Shown: positions 1-8,703, counted from the stretch's first letter. The stretch is 64,000 bases of DNA from Porticoccaceae bacterium (GCA_028822155.1 JAPKEJ010000002.1:46526-110525), one strand, 5' to 3'. Translations and numbers: made by a program. Notes: generated by a model not told the origin, from the sequence alone.

Positions 1-1036
1 ACAGACACTCTGCGCTATGGCTGAGAGCAATAGTGCGCTTTATGTGACTGGTGAAGAATCGCCCCAGCAGGTAGCAATGCGCGCCAATCGTCTTGGATTG
101 CCTACTGCAAAGCTTGAAATAATGGCAGAGACGTCGGTTGAAACAGTCTGTGCAATTGCTGAGCAAAAGCGACCAAAAATATTAGTTGTAGATTCTATTC
201 AAGTCATGCACATTGAAGAAGTGACCTCTGCGCCGGGCAGTGTTTCCCAGGTTAGAGAAAGTGCCGCTATGTTGGTTCGTTTTGCCAAGCAGACAGGAAC
301 AGTGTTGATTTTGGTGGGCCATGTGACTAAAGATGGGTCGTTAGCAGGACCAAAAGTTCTTGAGCATATGATTGATTGTTCGTTGATGTTGGAAGGCTCT
401 AGTGACAGCCAGTTTAGAACACTGCGTAGCAACAAAAACCGTTTTGGAGCGGTTAACGAATTAGGCGTTTTCGCCATGACGGATAAAGGCTTGCGCGAAG
501 TGCCGAACCCATCAGCTATCTTTTTACAGAGAGGCGAGGATGTCTCCTCTGGTAGCGTGGTGATGGTGGTATGGGAAGGTACGAGGCCTCTATTAGTCGA
601 ACTGCAGGCCTTGGTGGATGATAGTCATTTAGGTAATCCACGCCGCGTGACCGTTGGCTTAGACCATAATCGCTTATCGATGTTACTGGCCGTTTTACAT
701 AGGCATGGTGGCATTATGGTCGGTGATCAAGATGTGTTCGTTAATGTGGTTGGTGGCGTAAAGGTGCTTGAGACAAGCGCTGACTTAGCATTAATTTTGT
801 CGGTCATATCTAGCTTCCGTGATAGCCCATTACCCAGAGATTTAGTTGTGTTTGGGGAGGTCGGCTTATCAGGCGAAATTCGACCGGTGGCAAACGGTCA
901 GGAGCGTTTAAGAGAAGCGGCTAAGCACGGTTTTACTCGAGCGATTGTTCCGGCAGCAAATACGCCTAAACAACCAATTAAAGGGATGAGGGTGATTCCC
1001 GTACGAAAGATCACAGAAGCTTTAGAGGCACTTTAG
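1..1036 (+). CDS. radA: DNA repair protein RadA, 3' part
   Basis: RadA is a RecA-like, Lon-related ATPase that promotes branch migration of recombination intermediates. The reading frame is open from base 2 and enters in the middle of the RecA-like domain, just after where the Walker A motif would lie, so the start is outside the window. Visible RadA hallmarks are the YVTGEES segment, the Walker B-like stretch ILVVDSIQVM, the RadA-specific KNRFG motif (bases about 433-447) and the C-terminal Lon-protease-like domain containing VVFGEVGLSGEIRP. The collinear match to the E. coli RadA C-terminal part that I know is continuous to the stop. A convergent small gene begins 3 bases after the stop. 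Confidence 0.97.
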   Translation, partial: QTLCAMAESNSALYVTGEESPQQVAMRANRLGLPTAKLEIMAETSVETVCAIAEQKRPKILVVDSIQVMHIEEVTSAPGSVSQVRESAAMLVRFAKQTGTVLILVGHVTKDGSLAGPKVLEHMIDCSLMLEGSSDSQFRTLRSNKNRFGAVNELGVFAMTDKGLREVPNPSAIFLQRGEDVSSGSVVMVVWEGTRPLLVELQALVDDSHLGNPRRVTVGLDHNRLSMLLAVLHRHGGIMVGDQDVFVNVVGGVKVLETSADLALILSVISSFRDSPLPRDLVVFGEVGLSGEIRPVANGQERLREAAKHGFTRAIVPAANTPKQPIKGMRVIPVRKITEALEAL

Positions 1037-1039
1037 CCG

Positions 1040-1324
1040 TTAAGCCGTGGTCAGAATGGAGATATGTTCCAGCTCTCTCAAAAGCGGTTGTATTTGCGTC
1101 AGCGCCGCACGTCTTTCATCGGACTGGTACCAGGCCTTCCAGTCGGCTAAACACTCCATTTGAATGAGTGTATAGCGTATTTTAGTATCTTTTAAATCTT
1201 TAAATGACTTGCTGGAAATAAAGCCCTGAGCGGGAACTGCAGCTTGAATAATTTTCTTGGAAAATTCTTCGTATGTCGCTTCCATTTCCGAGGCTAATGT
1301 TCGTTTTATCAATACCGCTAGCAT
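1040..1324 (-). CDS. small ABM-like (antibiotic biosynthesis monooxygenase fold) protein
   Basis: This 94-residue protein has the length and pattern of a single ferredoxin-like ABM/quinol-monooxygenase domain: a beta strand at the N-terminus (LAVLIKRTL), a long helix (EATYEEFSKKIIQ), a strand containing YTLIQME, then a W-rich segment (DWKAWYQSDERRA) typical of these small dimeric proteins. GGAAGG lies 7 bases upstream of the ATG and supports the start. It is convergent with radA and has no co-directional neighbour, so no substrate can be inferred. The fold is a family-level guess from pattern; function is unknown. Confidence 0.7.
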   Translation of the reverse strand: MLAVLIKRTLASEMEATYEEFSKKIIQAAVPAQGFISSKSFKDLKDTKIRYTLIQMECLADWKAWYQSDERRAALTQIQPLLRELEHISILTTA

Positions 1325-1454
1325 TTTTTATACCTTCCGATTTATCAATGGGTGCATCATGCTCAATAGAGCTTTATTAGTAAAGTTGTTTGACATTCGC
1401 GCATCTCAAGCGTAAATTGCCGACTCTTGCTTCTGCAATAGGTTCTCAACGTTT

Positions 1455-1660
1455 GAACGCTAATCTTGGCGTTTTAGCTTAGAGTTAAACGGGAAATCGG
1501 TGCGCTACAGCTTTTGTGCTAAAGCCATTCCGATACTGCCCCCGCAACGGTAAATAAGAATATTTGGTAGTAGTTCCACTGTGCATACGCATGGGAAGGA
1601 TGCCAAATAGAGCAACTGTTCACTTATGAGTCCGGAGACCGGCCTGTCGCTACGCAGACA
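1455..1660 (+). promoter_or_regulatory. cobalamin (adenosylcobalamin) riboswitch
   Basis: The leader upstream of btuB carries the conserved elements of the cobalamin riboswitch in the right order: GGGAA followed by CGGTG (about 1491-1502), the core ACTGCCCCCGCAACGG at 1535-1550, and the 3' element AGTCCGGAGACCGGCCTG at about 1629-1646. A short hairpin (ACCGC at 1662-1666 with GCGGT at 1672-1676) and about 95 further bases to the btuB ATG follow and probably form the expression platform. By family knowledge, bound adenosylcobalamin would lower expression of btuB and possibly the downstream operon. The outer boundaries are approximate. Confidence 0.95.
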
Positions 1661-1773
1661 AACCGCGGGGTGCGGTCTTGTGCTGATTGACAGTTTCTGT
1701 CGTTCCGCCTATGTCTTATTCCTCGCTTACTTTAAATTCTACCGCTCGGGTGAGAGTGTAAGAGACTTATATA

Positions 1774-3687
1774 ATGAAATTAAAATCAAACTTCGCTGCA
1801 GCATTAATGTTGTCAGCATTCGTGTTTAGTGTTCCCGTAATATCAGAAACGACTACAAATATTGAAGAAATTCTTGTCACTGCATCTTTAACGCCTATCA
1901 ATGCATCTCGATCAGCCAATGCGGTAACCGTTATAGGTCGAGAGCATATAAAAAATCGTGCCGCTCTCAATGTCAGCGATCTTCTTAGAGATGTACCCGG
2001 TTTTTCAGTCAGCCATGCTGGTGTGCTGGGTTCTCAAACTCAAATTCGAGTCCGTGGAGCAGAGGCAAACCATCTTTTGGTTATGATTGATGGCGTTGAA
2101 GCAAATGATCCCTCTCAGGGAGATGAATTTAGTTGGGGGACCATGTCGACTTCCGATATCGAAAGAATCGAAATTATTCGTGGGCCGCAGAGCTCGCTTA
2201 GAGGAAGTGATGCGATAGCAGGTGTCGTTAATATCATCACTCGCAGTGCAGAAACGCCCTCGAGTGTTGGTCTCTACACCGAGACTGGTAGCTGGGCAAC
2301 TCAAAGTAGCGGTATCAATTTAGGTCATAAGCAGGGCGACTTTGATATTCGTTTTGGACTTAACCATGTCGAGTCAGAGGGTGGCAATATTGCCCGTACA
2401 GGCGATGAAAACGATGGTTATCGGAATACCACAGCTACGATTAAAGCCGGGTTTAAGGTCAGTGATCAAATAAAAATCTCCTTTGCTGCGCGGGAGTCCG
2501 ATGGTATGAATCAATTTGATGCGGACAGCGATTTTGACGGCCTTATTGAAGATCAAGATAGAGTGTCAGAATTTAACAATAGCACTATGCGCTTACAGGG
2601 CGCTTATTCTTCGTTGGACGGATTGTGGCGGCACAAGGTCCTGGTTGCTAGAGCAAAAAATGATAACGTTGCCTTTGCCGACGGCGTCAAAGGCAATGTA
2701 ACTGCGTCTACCAAGGACCAATATCAATATATTGGCTCTCTATCGTTTAACGAAGGCGCTCAAACTCTTTCATTCTTAGCCGAGCGTGAGTCAGAGGATT
2801 GGATGCAGCGTGGCGCAATCTCCTATGGCATTTACGATCCGAATCAAGACCGTATGCGCGATACCGAGAGTTTAGCGGTTGAGTACCGAGCGGATATGAC
2901 TGATCGACTCACTCTCGCTGCCAGTGGTCGTTATGATGATAATTCTGAATTTGACAGTGCTAAGACTTTTAGAGCAGAGGCTATTTATCAGCTCTCAAAT
3001 CAAACTCGTCTGCGCAGTGCGATAGGTACAGCGGTAAAAAATCCAACCTTTACTGAACGTTTTGGCTTCTACACCAACTTTATTGGCAACCCAAATCTAA
3101 TACCTGAAGAGTCCACTAGTTGGGAGTTGGGTGTTGATCAGCAAATTATGGGAGGTAATGTGACTTTATCTACCACACTATTTGATACTGAACTGGATAA
3201 TGAAATAAATGGATTTGTATACGATCCAGCAACCTACGCCTATACCTCCAGCAATATGGACGGAAAGAGTCAGCGGAGAGGTGTTGAATTTAGTGCGATA
3301 GGCGATCTGTCTGAGTCGTTATCGATTTCAGCAGCCTATACATACACTGATTCAACGGGTGGCGATTCAATGCGAGAGGTTAGGCGACCGCGCCACACAG
3401 GCAGTTTAAACCTAGGATGGAAGGCGACTGGAAATCTTTATCTCAACACCAATATCCAGTTTACTGGCGAGCAAACGGATGTTTACTTCCCACCTTTCCC
3501 TGAGCCGTCACAGGTAGTTAAGTTAGAGAATCACACGTTACTGAATATGAGTCTTAATTACACGGCAAGTGATAAACTTGAAATGTACCTTAAGCTAGAG
3601 AATGCACTTAACGAAGATTATGAAGAAGTTTTTGGCTATCAAACTCCTGGTTTTGGCACTAGTGTAGGTGTTCGTTACAGGCTCTAG
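1774..3687 (+). CDS. btuB: TonB-dependent outer-membrane vitamin B12 receptor BtuB
   Basis: This 637-residue protein has a signal peptide (about residues 1-24), a TonB-box-like segment EEILVTA at about 31-37, a plug domain with VSDLLRDVPG and the IERIEIIRGPQSSLRGSDAIAGVVNIITR-type signature (residues about 126-155), then a long beta-barrel domain ending in VGVRYRL. Length is close to E. coli BtuB. The upstream cobalamin riboswitch fixes the likely substrate as a corrinoid rather than a siderophore. No strong Shine-Dalgarno sequence stands before the ATG, only a weak AAGAGA, which would fit translation control by the riboswitch. It heads the B12 uptake operon. Confidence 0.95.
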   Translation: MKLKSNFAAALMLSAFVFSVPVISETTTNIEEILVTASLTPINASRSANAVTVIGREHIKNRAALNVSDLLRDVPGFSVSHAGVLGSQTQIRVRGAEANHLLVMIDGVEANDPSQGDEFSWGTMSTSDIERIEIIRGPQSSLRGSDAIAGVVNIITRSAETPSSVGLYTETGSWATQSSGINLGHKQGDFDIRFGLNHVESEGGNIARTGDENDGYRNTTATIKAGFKVSDQIKISFAARESDGMNQFDADSDFDGLIEDQDRVSEFNNSTMRLQGAYSSLDGLWRHKVLVARAKNDNVAFADGVKGNVTASTKDQYQYIGSLSFNEGAQTLSFLAERESEDWMQRGAISYGIYDPNQDRMRDTESLAVEYRADMTDRLTLAASGRYDDNSEFDSAKTFRAEAIYQLSNQTRLRSAIGTAVKNPTFTERFGFYTNFIGNPNLIPEESTSWELGVDQQIMGGNVTLSTTLFDTELDNEINGFVYDPATYAYTSSNMDGKSQRRGVEFSAIGDLSESLSISAAYTYTDSTGGDSMREVRRPRHTGSLNLGWKATGNLYLNTNIQFTGEQTDVYFPPFPEPSQVVKLENHTLLNMSLNYTASDKLEMYLKLENALNEDYEEVFGYQTPGFGTSVGVRYRL

Positions 3688-3703
3688 GAATTGAGTTGAA
3701 CTG

Positions 3704-3805
3704 ATGGAAAATACTGATACAGAGATTAAGCGGGTGTTGCTGTCTTGGAGTAGCGGAAAGGACTCGGCTTGGACTCTGTATCAGTTAAATTCGAATAAGG
3801 TTTAA
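3704..3805 (+). pseudogene. remnant of a DUF71/Dph6-type PP-loop ATPase gene (34 codons)
   Basis: Between btuB and cobO an ATG opens a 33-residue frame ending in TAA, 3 bases before the cobO start. It encodes the N-terminus of an N-type ATP pyrophosphatase: VLLSWSSGKDSAWTLYQLN has the PP-loop SSGKDSA and the following helix of the diphthine-ammonia-ligase-like (DUF71) family. Full-length members have roughly 220 or more residues, and I recall such genes beside btuB in other gammaproteobacteria. All of the protein after the first helix is gone, so this looks like an internal deletion that fused the gene start to the cobO leader. It could still be translated and couple btuB to cobO. Confidence 0.7.
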
Positions 3806-3808
3806 AAT

Positions 3809-4423
3809 ATGGAAGACGAAAACACTAAAAAAGAGCAGCGACATAAGAAGAAAATGGAGAAGCAAAAAGAGAAGATCGATGCCAATATAGCCGCGGCTAG
3901 TGAAGAGCGCGGGGTTTCGATTCTATTGACTGGTGACGGTAAGGGTAAAACCAGTTCGGCATTTGGAATGGTATTACGTGCGTTGGGCTATGGGTATCGG
4001 GTAGGCGTTGTCCAGTTTATCAAGGGTGAGCAGCTGTCTGGTGAAGAACTTTATCTAAAGAATAATTTACCTGAAGTAGATTTTTATCAGATGGGCACTG
4101 GATTTACCTGGGATACCCAAGACCAGTCTGGCGACATAGCTGCGGCCGAAAAAACATGGGCGGTTGTTGAGCCAATGCTCAGAGATGAGCGCTATCATCT
4201 TGTAGTGATGGACGAGCTGACCTATATGCTAAGTTTTAAATATCTCGATGAAGATAAAGTGCTTGCTGCAATTAAAAATAGGCCTAAAAATCAGAGTGTT
4301 GTGGTAACAGGGCGAGGCGGCGGAAGTGCCATTAGAGATCTTGTGGATACCGTTTCTGAAGTCAAAGATATCAAACACGCCTATCACTCAGGTGTTATGG
4401 CTCGTAAGGGCGTGGACTATTAA
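3809..4423 (+). CDS. cobO: corrinoid adenosyltransferase BtuR/CobO
   Basis: This enzyme transfers the adenosyl group of ATP to cob(I)alamin, making adenosylcobalamin. It has 204 residues, typical for BtuR/CobO. After a charged N-terminal segment rich in K and E (residues 1-30) comes the P-loop TGDGKGKTSS at about 41-50, then the family segments RALGYGYRVGVVQFIKG and MDELTYML (Walker B region). It lies in the riboswitch-led operon between the receptor gene btuB and the ABC importer, and its stop codon directly abuts the btuC start. Corrinoid salvage rather than de novo synthesis is implied, since no cob biosynthetic genes are seen here. Confidence 0.95.
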   Translation: MEDENTKKEQRHKKKMEKQKEKIDANIAAASEERGVSILLTGDGKGKTSSAFGMVLRALGYGYRVGVVQFIKGEQLSGEELYLKNNLPEVDFYQMGTGFTWDTQDQSGDIAAAEKTWAVVEPMLRDERYHLVVMDELTYMLSFKYLDEDKVLAAIKNRPKNQSVVVTGRGGGSAIRDLVDTVSEVKDIKHAYHSGVMARKGVDY

Positions 4424-5443
4424 TTGCGTCATCTTTCTGCAGGAAGGCTAATCGCGATACTGGTAATTCTATTGCCTGTTGTCGCGCTTTTGTCTATGAC
4501 TGTGGGGACTGTAAGTATTTCTTGGATTGATACCCTACATGCTGTCTTTGGCAGTTCCTCTAGTACTCAAATAGATACTATTTTGTTTGATATTCGACTG
4601 CCGAGGATCCTTTTAGCTATTTTTGTGGGTGCGGTATTGGCTACCACCGGTGCAGTGATGCAGGGGTTATTTCGTAATCCCTTGGCCGACCCCTCATTAA
4701 TCGGCGTTTCCAGCGGCGCCTCTGTGGGTGCTAGCTTGATGATTGTGACTGCCGGCGGATTTATTCAAGGCGGCGCTTTGGTAGGGCTCTCGCTAGTTTC
4801 GGTAGGCGCTTTTGTTGGTGGCTTTACTGCGACTTTACTGGTCTATCGTCTGGCTACCTCAGGAATGGGCACATCCGTTACTACCATGTTATTAGCAGGT
4901 ATTGCCATAGGCGCCTTAGCCGGCGCCTTGAATAGTTTGCTCAGCTATTTCTCTGATAATGATATGTTGCGCCAGATTAGCCTTTGGCAGATGGGCAATC
5001 TCAGCGGCGCTAGCTGGTTAAAAGTTACCATTATGGGTCTGGTAGCCATGCTCTTGATGGGTTTATTCCCACGTGATAGCAAGGCCCTAAATGCCTTATT
5101 ATTGGGGGAGTCTGAGGCTCGTCATTTAGGTGTTAATGTGCAGCGAGTAAAGCGCCGACTAATTGTGCTAACTGCTTTGGGTGTTGGTGTTTCGGTAGCT
5201 GTTGCTGGATTGGTAGGGTTTGTTGGTTTGATTATGCCGCATATCGTACGTTTAATGATTGGGCCTGATCATCGTTGGCTGATTCCAGCTTCCGGATTAG
5301 CAGGGGCAATACTGCTTGTGGTTGCCGATAGTTTGGCGCGCATTGTTGTAATTCCTGCAGAATTGCCCACAGGTATTGTCACCGCTATTTTAGGGGCTCC
5401 ATTCTTTGTTGCGTTGTTATTACAACAGCGGAAGGATGTGTAG
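4424..5443 (+). CDS. btuC: vitamin B12 ABC importer, permease subunit (FecCD family)
   Basis: This 339-residue inner-membrane protein is strongly hydrophobic, with about ten membrane segments. It shows the FecCD signatures IRLPRILLAIFVGAVLATTGAVMQGLFRNPLADP (residues about 57-92) and GLVGFVGLIMPHIVR (about 264-278). The start is a TTG placed immediately after the cobO TAA; the next ATG lies well inside the first membrane segment, so TTG is favoured. By operon context it works with the BtuD-like ATPase and BtuF-like binding protein in cobalamin import. FecCD permeases also move iron-siderophores and heme, so substrate comes from context only. Confidence 0.9.
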   Translation: MRHLSAGRLIAILVILLPVVALLSMTVGTVSISWIDTLHAVFGSSSSTQIDTILFDIRLPRILLAIFVGAVLATTGAVMQGLFRNPLADPSLIGVSSGASVGASLMIVTAGGFIQGGALVGLSLVSVGAFVGGFTATLLVYRLATSGMGTSVTTMLLAGIAIGALAGALNSLLSYFSDNDMLRQISLWQMGNLSGASWLKVTIMGLVAMLLMGLFPRDSKALNALLLGESEARHLGVNVQRVKRRLIVLTALGVGVSVAVAGLVGFVGLIMPHIVRLMIGPDHRWLIPASGLAGAILLVVADSLARIVVIPAELPTGIVTAILGAPFFVALLLQQRKDV

Positions 5444-5446
5444 CTT

Positions 5447-6220
5447 ATGACTATGTTAGCTAGCGATATTTCATTGCACTTATCGGGGTTCGATCTTCTA
5501 CGTCATATCAGCCTTGAGGTTGAAGCGGGTAAAGTAACCGCGATTGTCGGGCCAAATGGTGCAGGTAAGTCGAGTTTGCTAAAAGTACTGACTGGAGATA
5601 TGTCGCCGACTAAAGGAGACGTCTACCTTAATAACCGCTTGTTAAATCAATGGCAGCTATTGGAAAAGGCCCAGATGTTGGCGATGCTTCCGCAACACAC
5701 ATTACTTAATTTTCCATTTACCGCTGATGAAGTTGTTGGTTTGGGGCGTATCCCTCACCAGACCGGTAACGCAAAAGATACGCAGATTATCGCTGAGGCA
5801 CTTGAGTTGGTGGACGCCAGCTATCTTCAGCGACGTTTTTATACGCAGATGTCTGGCGGTGAAAAGCAGCGTGTGCAGTTGGCGAGAGTGCTAGCGCAAA
5901 TTTGGCAACCTAGCTGTTTGGGTGAGCAGTTTTTAGTGCTTGACGAGCCGACCTCAGCTTTTGACCTTTCCCACCAAAAACTCACCTTGGACATTGTTCG
6001 TCAGTTGGCTCAAAAAGGCGTTGGTGTTGTGATGGTGCTACATGATTTAAATCTTGCGGCACGCTGTGCTGACAATCTAGTTGTTATTAATAGTGGTGTT
6101 ATTGCGGCTCAAGGTAGCCCTGAAGACGTACTAACAGAACCGTTGATCGATAAGGTCTTTGGCGTGAAATCGATCATCACTGAACACCCAATTACAAAGC
6201 GACCTCTGGTGATTACCTAA
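5447..6220 (+). CDS. btuD: ABC importer ATP-binding subunit, BtuD/HmuV type
   Basis: This 257-residue nucleotide-binding protein has Walker A GPNGAGKSS (residues about 35-43), a Q-loop at MLPQHT, signature MSGGEKQRVQLARVLAQIW, Walker B FLVLDEPTSAFDL and switch histidine HDLNLAARC. The insertion after the signature (IWQPSCLGEQF) resembles the heme importer subunit HmuV more than E. coli BtuD. The surrounding operon (riboswitch, btuB, cobO, btuC, btuF) nevertheless points to cobalamin. It starts 3 bases after btuC, and its stop overlaps the btuF start by one base (TAATG), indicating translational coupling. Confidence 0.85.
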   Translation: MTMLASDISLHLSGFDLLRHISLEVEAGKVTAIVGPNGAGKSSLLKVLTGDMSPTKGDVYLNNRLLNQWQLLEKAQMLAMLPQHTLLNFPFTADEVVGLGRIPHQTGNAKDTQIIAEALELVDASYLQRRFYTQMSGGEKQRVQLARVLAQIWQPSCLGEQFLVLDEPTSAFDLSHQKLTLDIVRQLAQKGVGVVMVLHDLNLAARCADNLVVINSGVIAAQGSPEDVLTEPLIDKVFGVKSIITEHPITKRPLVIT

Positions 6221-7086
6221 TGCGCGCACTGATTATTTTAGCTTGGTTGTCCGTGGCCGTTGAAGCCGAGGTTGTCGTATTTGATGACAATGGTCAGCAG
6301 GTTAATCTTGAGGAACCTGCAAAGCGCATTATTAGCCTTGCCCCCAATATTACCGAAGTTCTTTTTTATATAGGGGCGGGTGAGCAAATAATAGGTGCTG
6401 ATGAGTACAGCAACTATCCTAAAGCGGCAAAAAAAATTCCACGGGTGAGTAATTATGCTGCGGCTAACTACGAGTTAATACTATCGTTAAAGCCAGATCT
6501 AGTGATTGCCTGGCAGTCGGGTAATGGCGATAAAATTATTAACCCTTTGCGCAAGTTGGGTATTCCGGTGTTTGTAGTGGAAACCCAGAAAATTGACTCG
6601 ATTCCGAGCTTATTTCGACGTTTTGGTAAGCTTAGCGGCCATCAAAATATGGCCGAGCAGCGGGCCGTAAAATTTACTCAGCGCTTGAAAACCCTGCGTG
6701 CTGAGCAAGCCGGAAAGTCATTGGTTAGGACATTCTATCAAATATGGGATGAGCCGCTAATTACGTTAAATGGTGAGCATATGGTCAGTGATATCATTAG
6801 CCTGTGCGGAGGGGTGAATGTTTTTGCAGATGCTATTCCGCTGGTGCCGTACGTGAACATTGAATCGATTGTTGCGGCAGATCCGCAGGTGATAATTGCG
6901 GGTGGCAGCCAAGAAGACAAGCCTATGTGGTTTGAGAGTTGGCAGCAATGGGATGGGATATCTGCGGTTATTAAAAAGCAGATTTACCTGATTCCATCTG
7001 ATCTTATGCAGCGTCATTCAGCGCGAATTCTCGAGGGAGCAGAGTTGATGTGCGACCATCTAGATAGCGCTAGACTAAAGAGTTAG
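6220..7086 (+). CDS. btuF: periplasmic vitamin B12-binding protein BtuF
   Basis: This 288-residue class III substrate-binding protein has a short signal peptide (residues 1 to about 16). It shows BtuF-type segments: IISLAPNITEVLFYIGAG, EYSNYPKAAKKIPRVSNY, LKPDLVIAW, SLCGGVNVF and the C-terminal helix with RILEGAELMCDHL. In this family it delivers cobalamin to the BtuCD complex. It is the last gene of the operon and is followed by a strong hairpin at 7131-7160. Related binding proteins take heme or siderophores; context supports B12. Confidence 0.9.
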   Translation: MRALIILAWLSVAVEAEVVVFDDNGQQVNLEEPAKRIISLAPNITEVLFYIGAGEQIIGADEYSNYPKAAKKIPRVSNYAAANYELILSLKPDLVIAWQSGNGDKIINPLRKLGIPVFVVETQKIDSIPSLFRRFGKLSGHQNMAEQRAVKFTQRLKTLRAEQAGKSLVRTFYQIWDEPLITLNGEHMVSDIISLCGGVNVFADAIPLVPYVNIESIVAADPQVIIAGGSQEDKPMWFESWQQWDGISAVIKKQIYLIPSDLMQRHSARILEGAELMCDHLDSARLKS

Positions 7087-7130
7087 ATATATCTGAAAAA
7101 AATCATGACAGTAAAATTCGTTCAAGAAAT

Positions 7131-7160
7131 AAAAAAGCCGCTGAAACTATCAGCGGCTTA
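7131..7160. terminator. bidirectional Rho-independent terminator between btuF and amtB
   Basis: A perfect 10-bp stem (AAGCCGCTGA at 7135-7144 with TCAGCGGCTT at 7150-7159) closes a 5-base loop. On the minus strand it is followed by a run of T (the A run at 7131-7136), which makes it a good terminator for amtB. On the plus strand the tail is weaker (TTAATGCTTTT). It sits between the two convergent genes. Confidence 0.85.
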
Positions 7161-7240
7161 ATGCTTTTGCGCACTCTGTATATTATTTTAATTAAAACAG
7201 TAGCGTGCCAGCTTATTCCTATACAACACTTATCTTATTA

Positions 7241-8551
7241 TTATAGATCGTAGCCCCTCTCATCATGCTCAACGAGATCTAGACCTCTAACCTCGCTTTC
7301 ATCATCGACACGTAATACTAACATTTTATCGACCAGTTTCAAGAGAATATAAGTTATCACTGCTGTGTAGGTTGCAGTGGCAATAATTCCTGTCACCTGA
7401 ACTGATACTTGACTAAGCATGTCCATACCTTCGTTGTAACCTTGGCCACTGAATACGCCGAGCGCGTCAGAGGCAAAAATACCTGCGAGCAAAGTGCCTA
7501 GCATGCCACCGACCCCGTGTACGGGAAACACATCTAATGAATCATCAATCTTGAAGCGTTGCTTGATAGCCTGTGTAGCATAGTAGCAAATAACACCTGC
7601 GCTAAAGCCGATGACCAATGCTCCCCCGGGCCCGACAAAACCTGATGCGGGAGTAATAGTACCCAGACCTGCCACCATACCGGTAACGATACCAAGGACC
7701 GATGGTTTGCCATGCTTCCTCCATTCCATCATCATCCACGCGAGTGAGCCTGCTGCAGCGGAAATGTGAGTTACTAGCATCGCCATGCCAGCATCACCAT
7801 TTGCGGCTAGCGCAGAACCGCCGTTAAAACCGAACCAGCCAACCCATAACATACCGGCGCCAGTGACAGTCATCGTCAGATTGTGAGGAGGCATTGCTTT
7901 AGTAGGGAAACCTTTTCGATTGCCAAGCACTAGCGCGGCTACTAGGGCGCCGACCCCTGCGGTAATGTGCACCACAGTTCCGCCAGCAAAATCTAGCAAT
8001 CCCATTTCTCCTAGCCAGCCACCGCCCCATACCCAGTGAGTGATAGGTGCATAGACTAGGACTAACCATAGGCCGCTGAAAAGTAGCATGGCGCTAAAGC
8101 GCATGCGCTCAGCGAAGGCGCCAACAATAAGAGCGGGAGTAATTATAGCGAAAGTCATTTGAAACATTGCAAAGACTGATTCAGGGATATCGCCAGCCAT
8201 ACTGCCTTCGGTCACCTTAGCAAGGAAGATGTTATCTAGGCCGCCAATAAACGCATTCATAGAGCCGCCATCGCCAAAGGCAATACTGTAGCCTAGAGCA
8301 AACCAAATAATGGATGCTAAACAGGTTATGGCGAAACACTGCATTAGCACAGAAAGAACGTTTTTAGATCTAACCAAACCACCATAAAAGAGTGATAAAC
8401 CGGGAATAGTCATAAACAGTACGAGGGCTGTCGATGTCATAATCCATGACGTATTTGCCGCATTTAAATCATCGGCAAATGCCTGAGTAGACTGAAGAGC
8501 CGCCATTACTATGATCGCGCTTATTCTAAGCCATCGGTTGTTTAAATCCAT
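7241..8551 (-). CDS. amtB: ammonium transporter AmtB
   Basis: This ammonium channel of the Amt/Rh family has 436 residues from the chosen start: a cleavable signal-like segment ending near QAFADD, then about eleven membrane segments. Family markers include GLSLFYGGLVRSKN, the conserved stretch MTFAIITPALIVGAFAERM, FAGGTVVHITAGVGALVAA, and DVFPVHGVGGMLGTLLAGIF with its pore histidine. An ATG 27 bases further upstream is open in frame, but GGGGAAG lies 4 bases before the ATG at 8551, so that start is preferred. The usual partner glnK is not adjacent. Upstream sequences at 8572-8718 look like NtrC and sigma-54 sites. Confidence 0.95.
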   Translation of the reverse strand: MDLNNRWLRISAIIVMAALQSTQAFADDLNAANTSWIMTSTALVLFMTIPGLSLFYGGLVRSKNVLSVLMQCFAITCLASIIWFALGYSIAFGDGGSMNAFIGGLDNIFLAKVTEGSMAGDIPESVFAMFQMTFAIITPALIVGAFAERMRFSAMLLFSGLWLVLVYAPITHWVWGGGWLGEMGLLDFAGGTVVHITAGVGALVAALVLGNRKGFPTKAMPPHNLTMTVTGAGMLWVGWFGFNGGSALAANGDAGMAMLVTHISAAAGSLAWMMMEWRKHGKPSVLGIVTGMVAGLGTITPASGFVGPGGALVIGFSAGVICYYATQAIKQRFKIDDSLDVFPVHGVGGMLGTLLAGIFASDALGVFSGQGYNEGMDMLSQVSVQVTGIIATATYTAVITYILLKLVDKMLVLRVDDESEVRGLDLVEHDERGYDL

Positions 8552-8571
8552 TATCTTCCCCTGAAAAGTTG

Positions 8572-8586
8572 GCACCAAAATGGTGC
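8572..8586. promoter_or_regulatory. candidate NtrC (NRI) binding site
   Basis: GCACCA-AAA-TGGTGC is a perfect dyad that matches the known NtrC site pattern (GCACYA-N3-TGGTGC, as in the glnA enhancer). It lies 21-35 bases upstream of the amtB start codon, and so downstream of the candidate sigma-54 promoter at 8676-8690. A further perfect half site, GCACCA, is at 8613-8618. Assignment is by consensus only. Confidence 0.5.
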
Positions 8587-8675
8587 GACGTATAGTATTT
8601 ATTAGATTTTTCGCACCATAAACTATCTGTTATTCTTGGAAATAGCGCCTAAATCTAACTTGAATCAAAGATAAA

Positions 8676-8690
8676 GCAATATTTGTACCG
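8676..8690 (-). promoter_or_regulatory. candidate sigma-54 promoter for amtB
   Basis: Read on the minus strand the sequence is CGGTACAAATATTGC, followed by T. It has GG and GC dinucleotides 12 bases apart, plus A, C and TTGC matches to the -24/-12 consensus TGGCAC-N5-TTGC; the -24 element is imperfect. Transcription would begin near 8664 and leave a leader of about 110 bases before the amtB ATG. Confidence 0.4.
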
Positions 8691-8703
8691 TAATTGCTTG
8701 GTC

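Noticed and set aside
1626..1829. Open frame over the riboswitch expression platform and the btuB start
   Set aside because: It overlaps conserved riboswitch elements and the btuB signal peptide in another frame and has no protein-like character.
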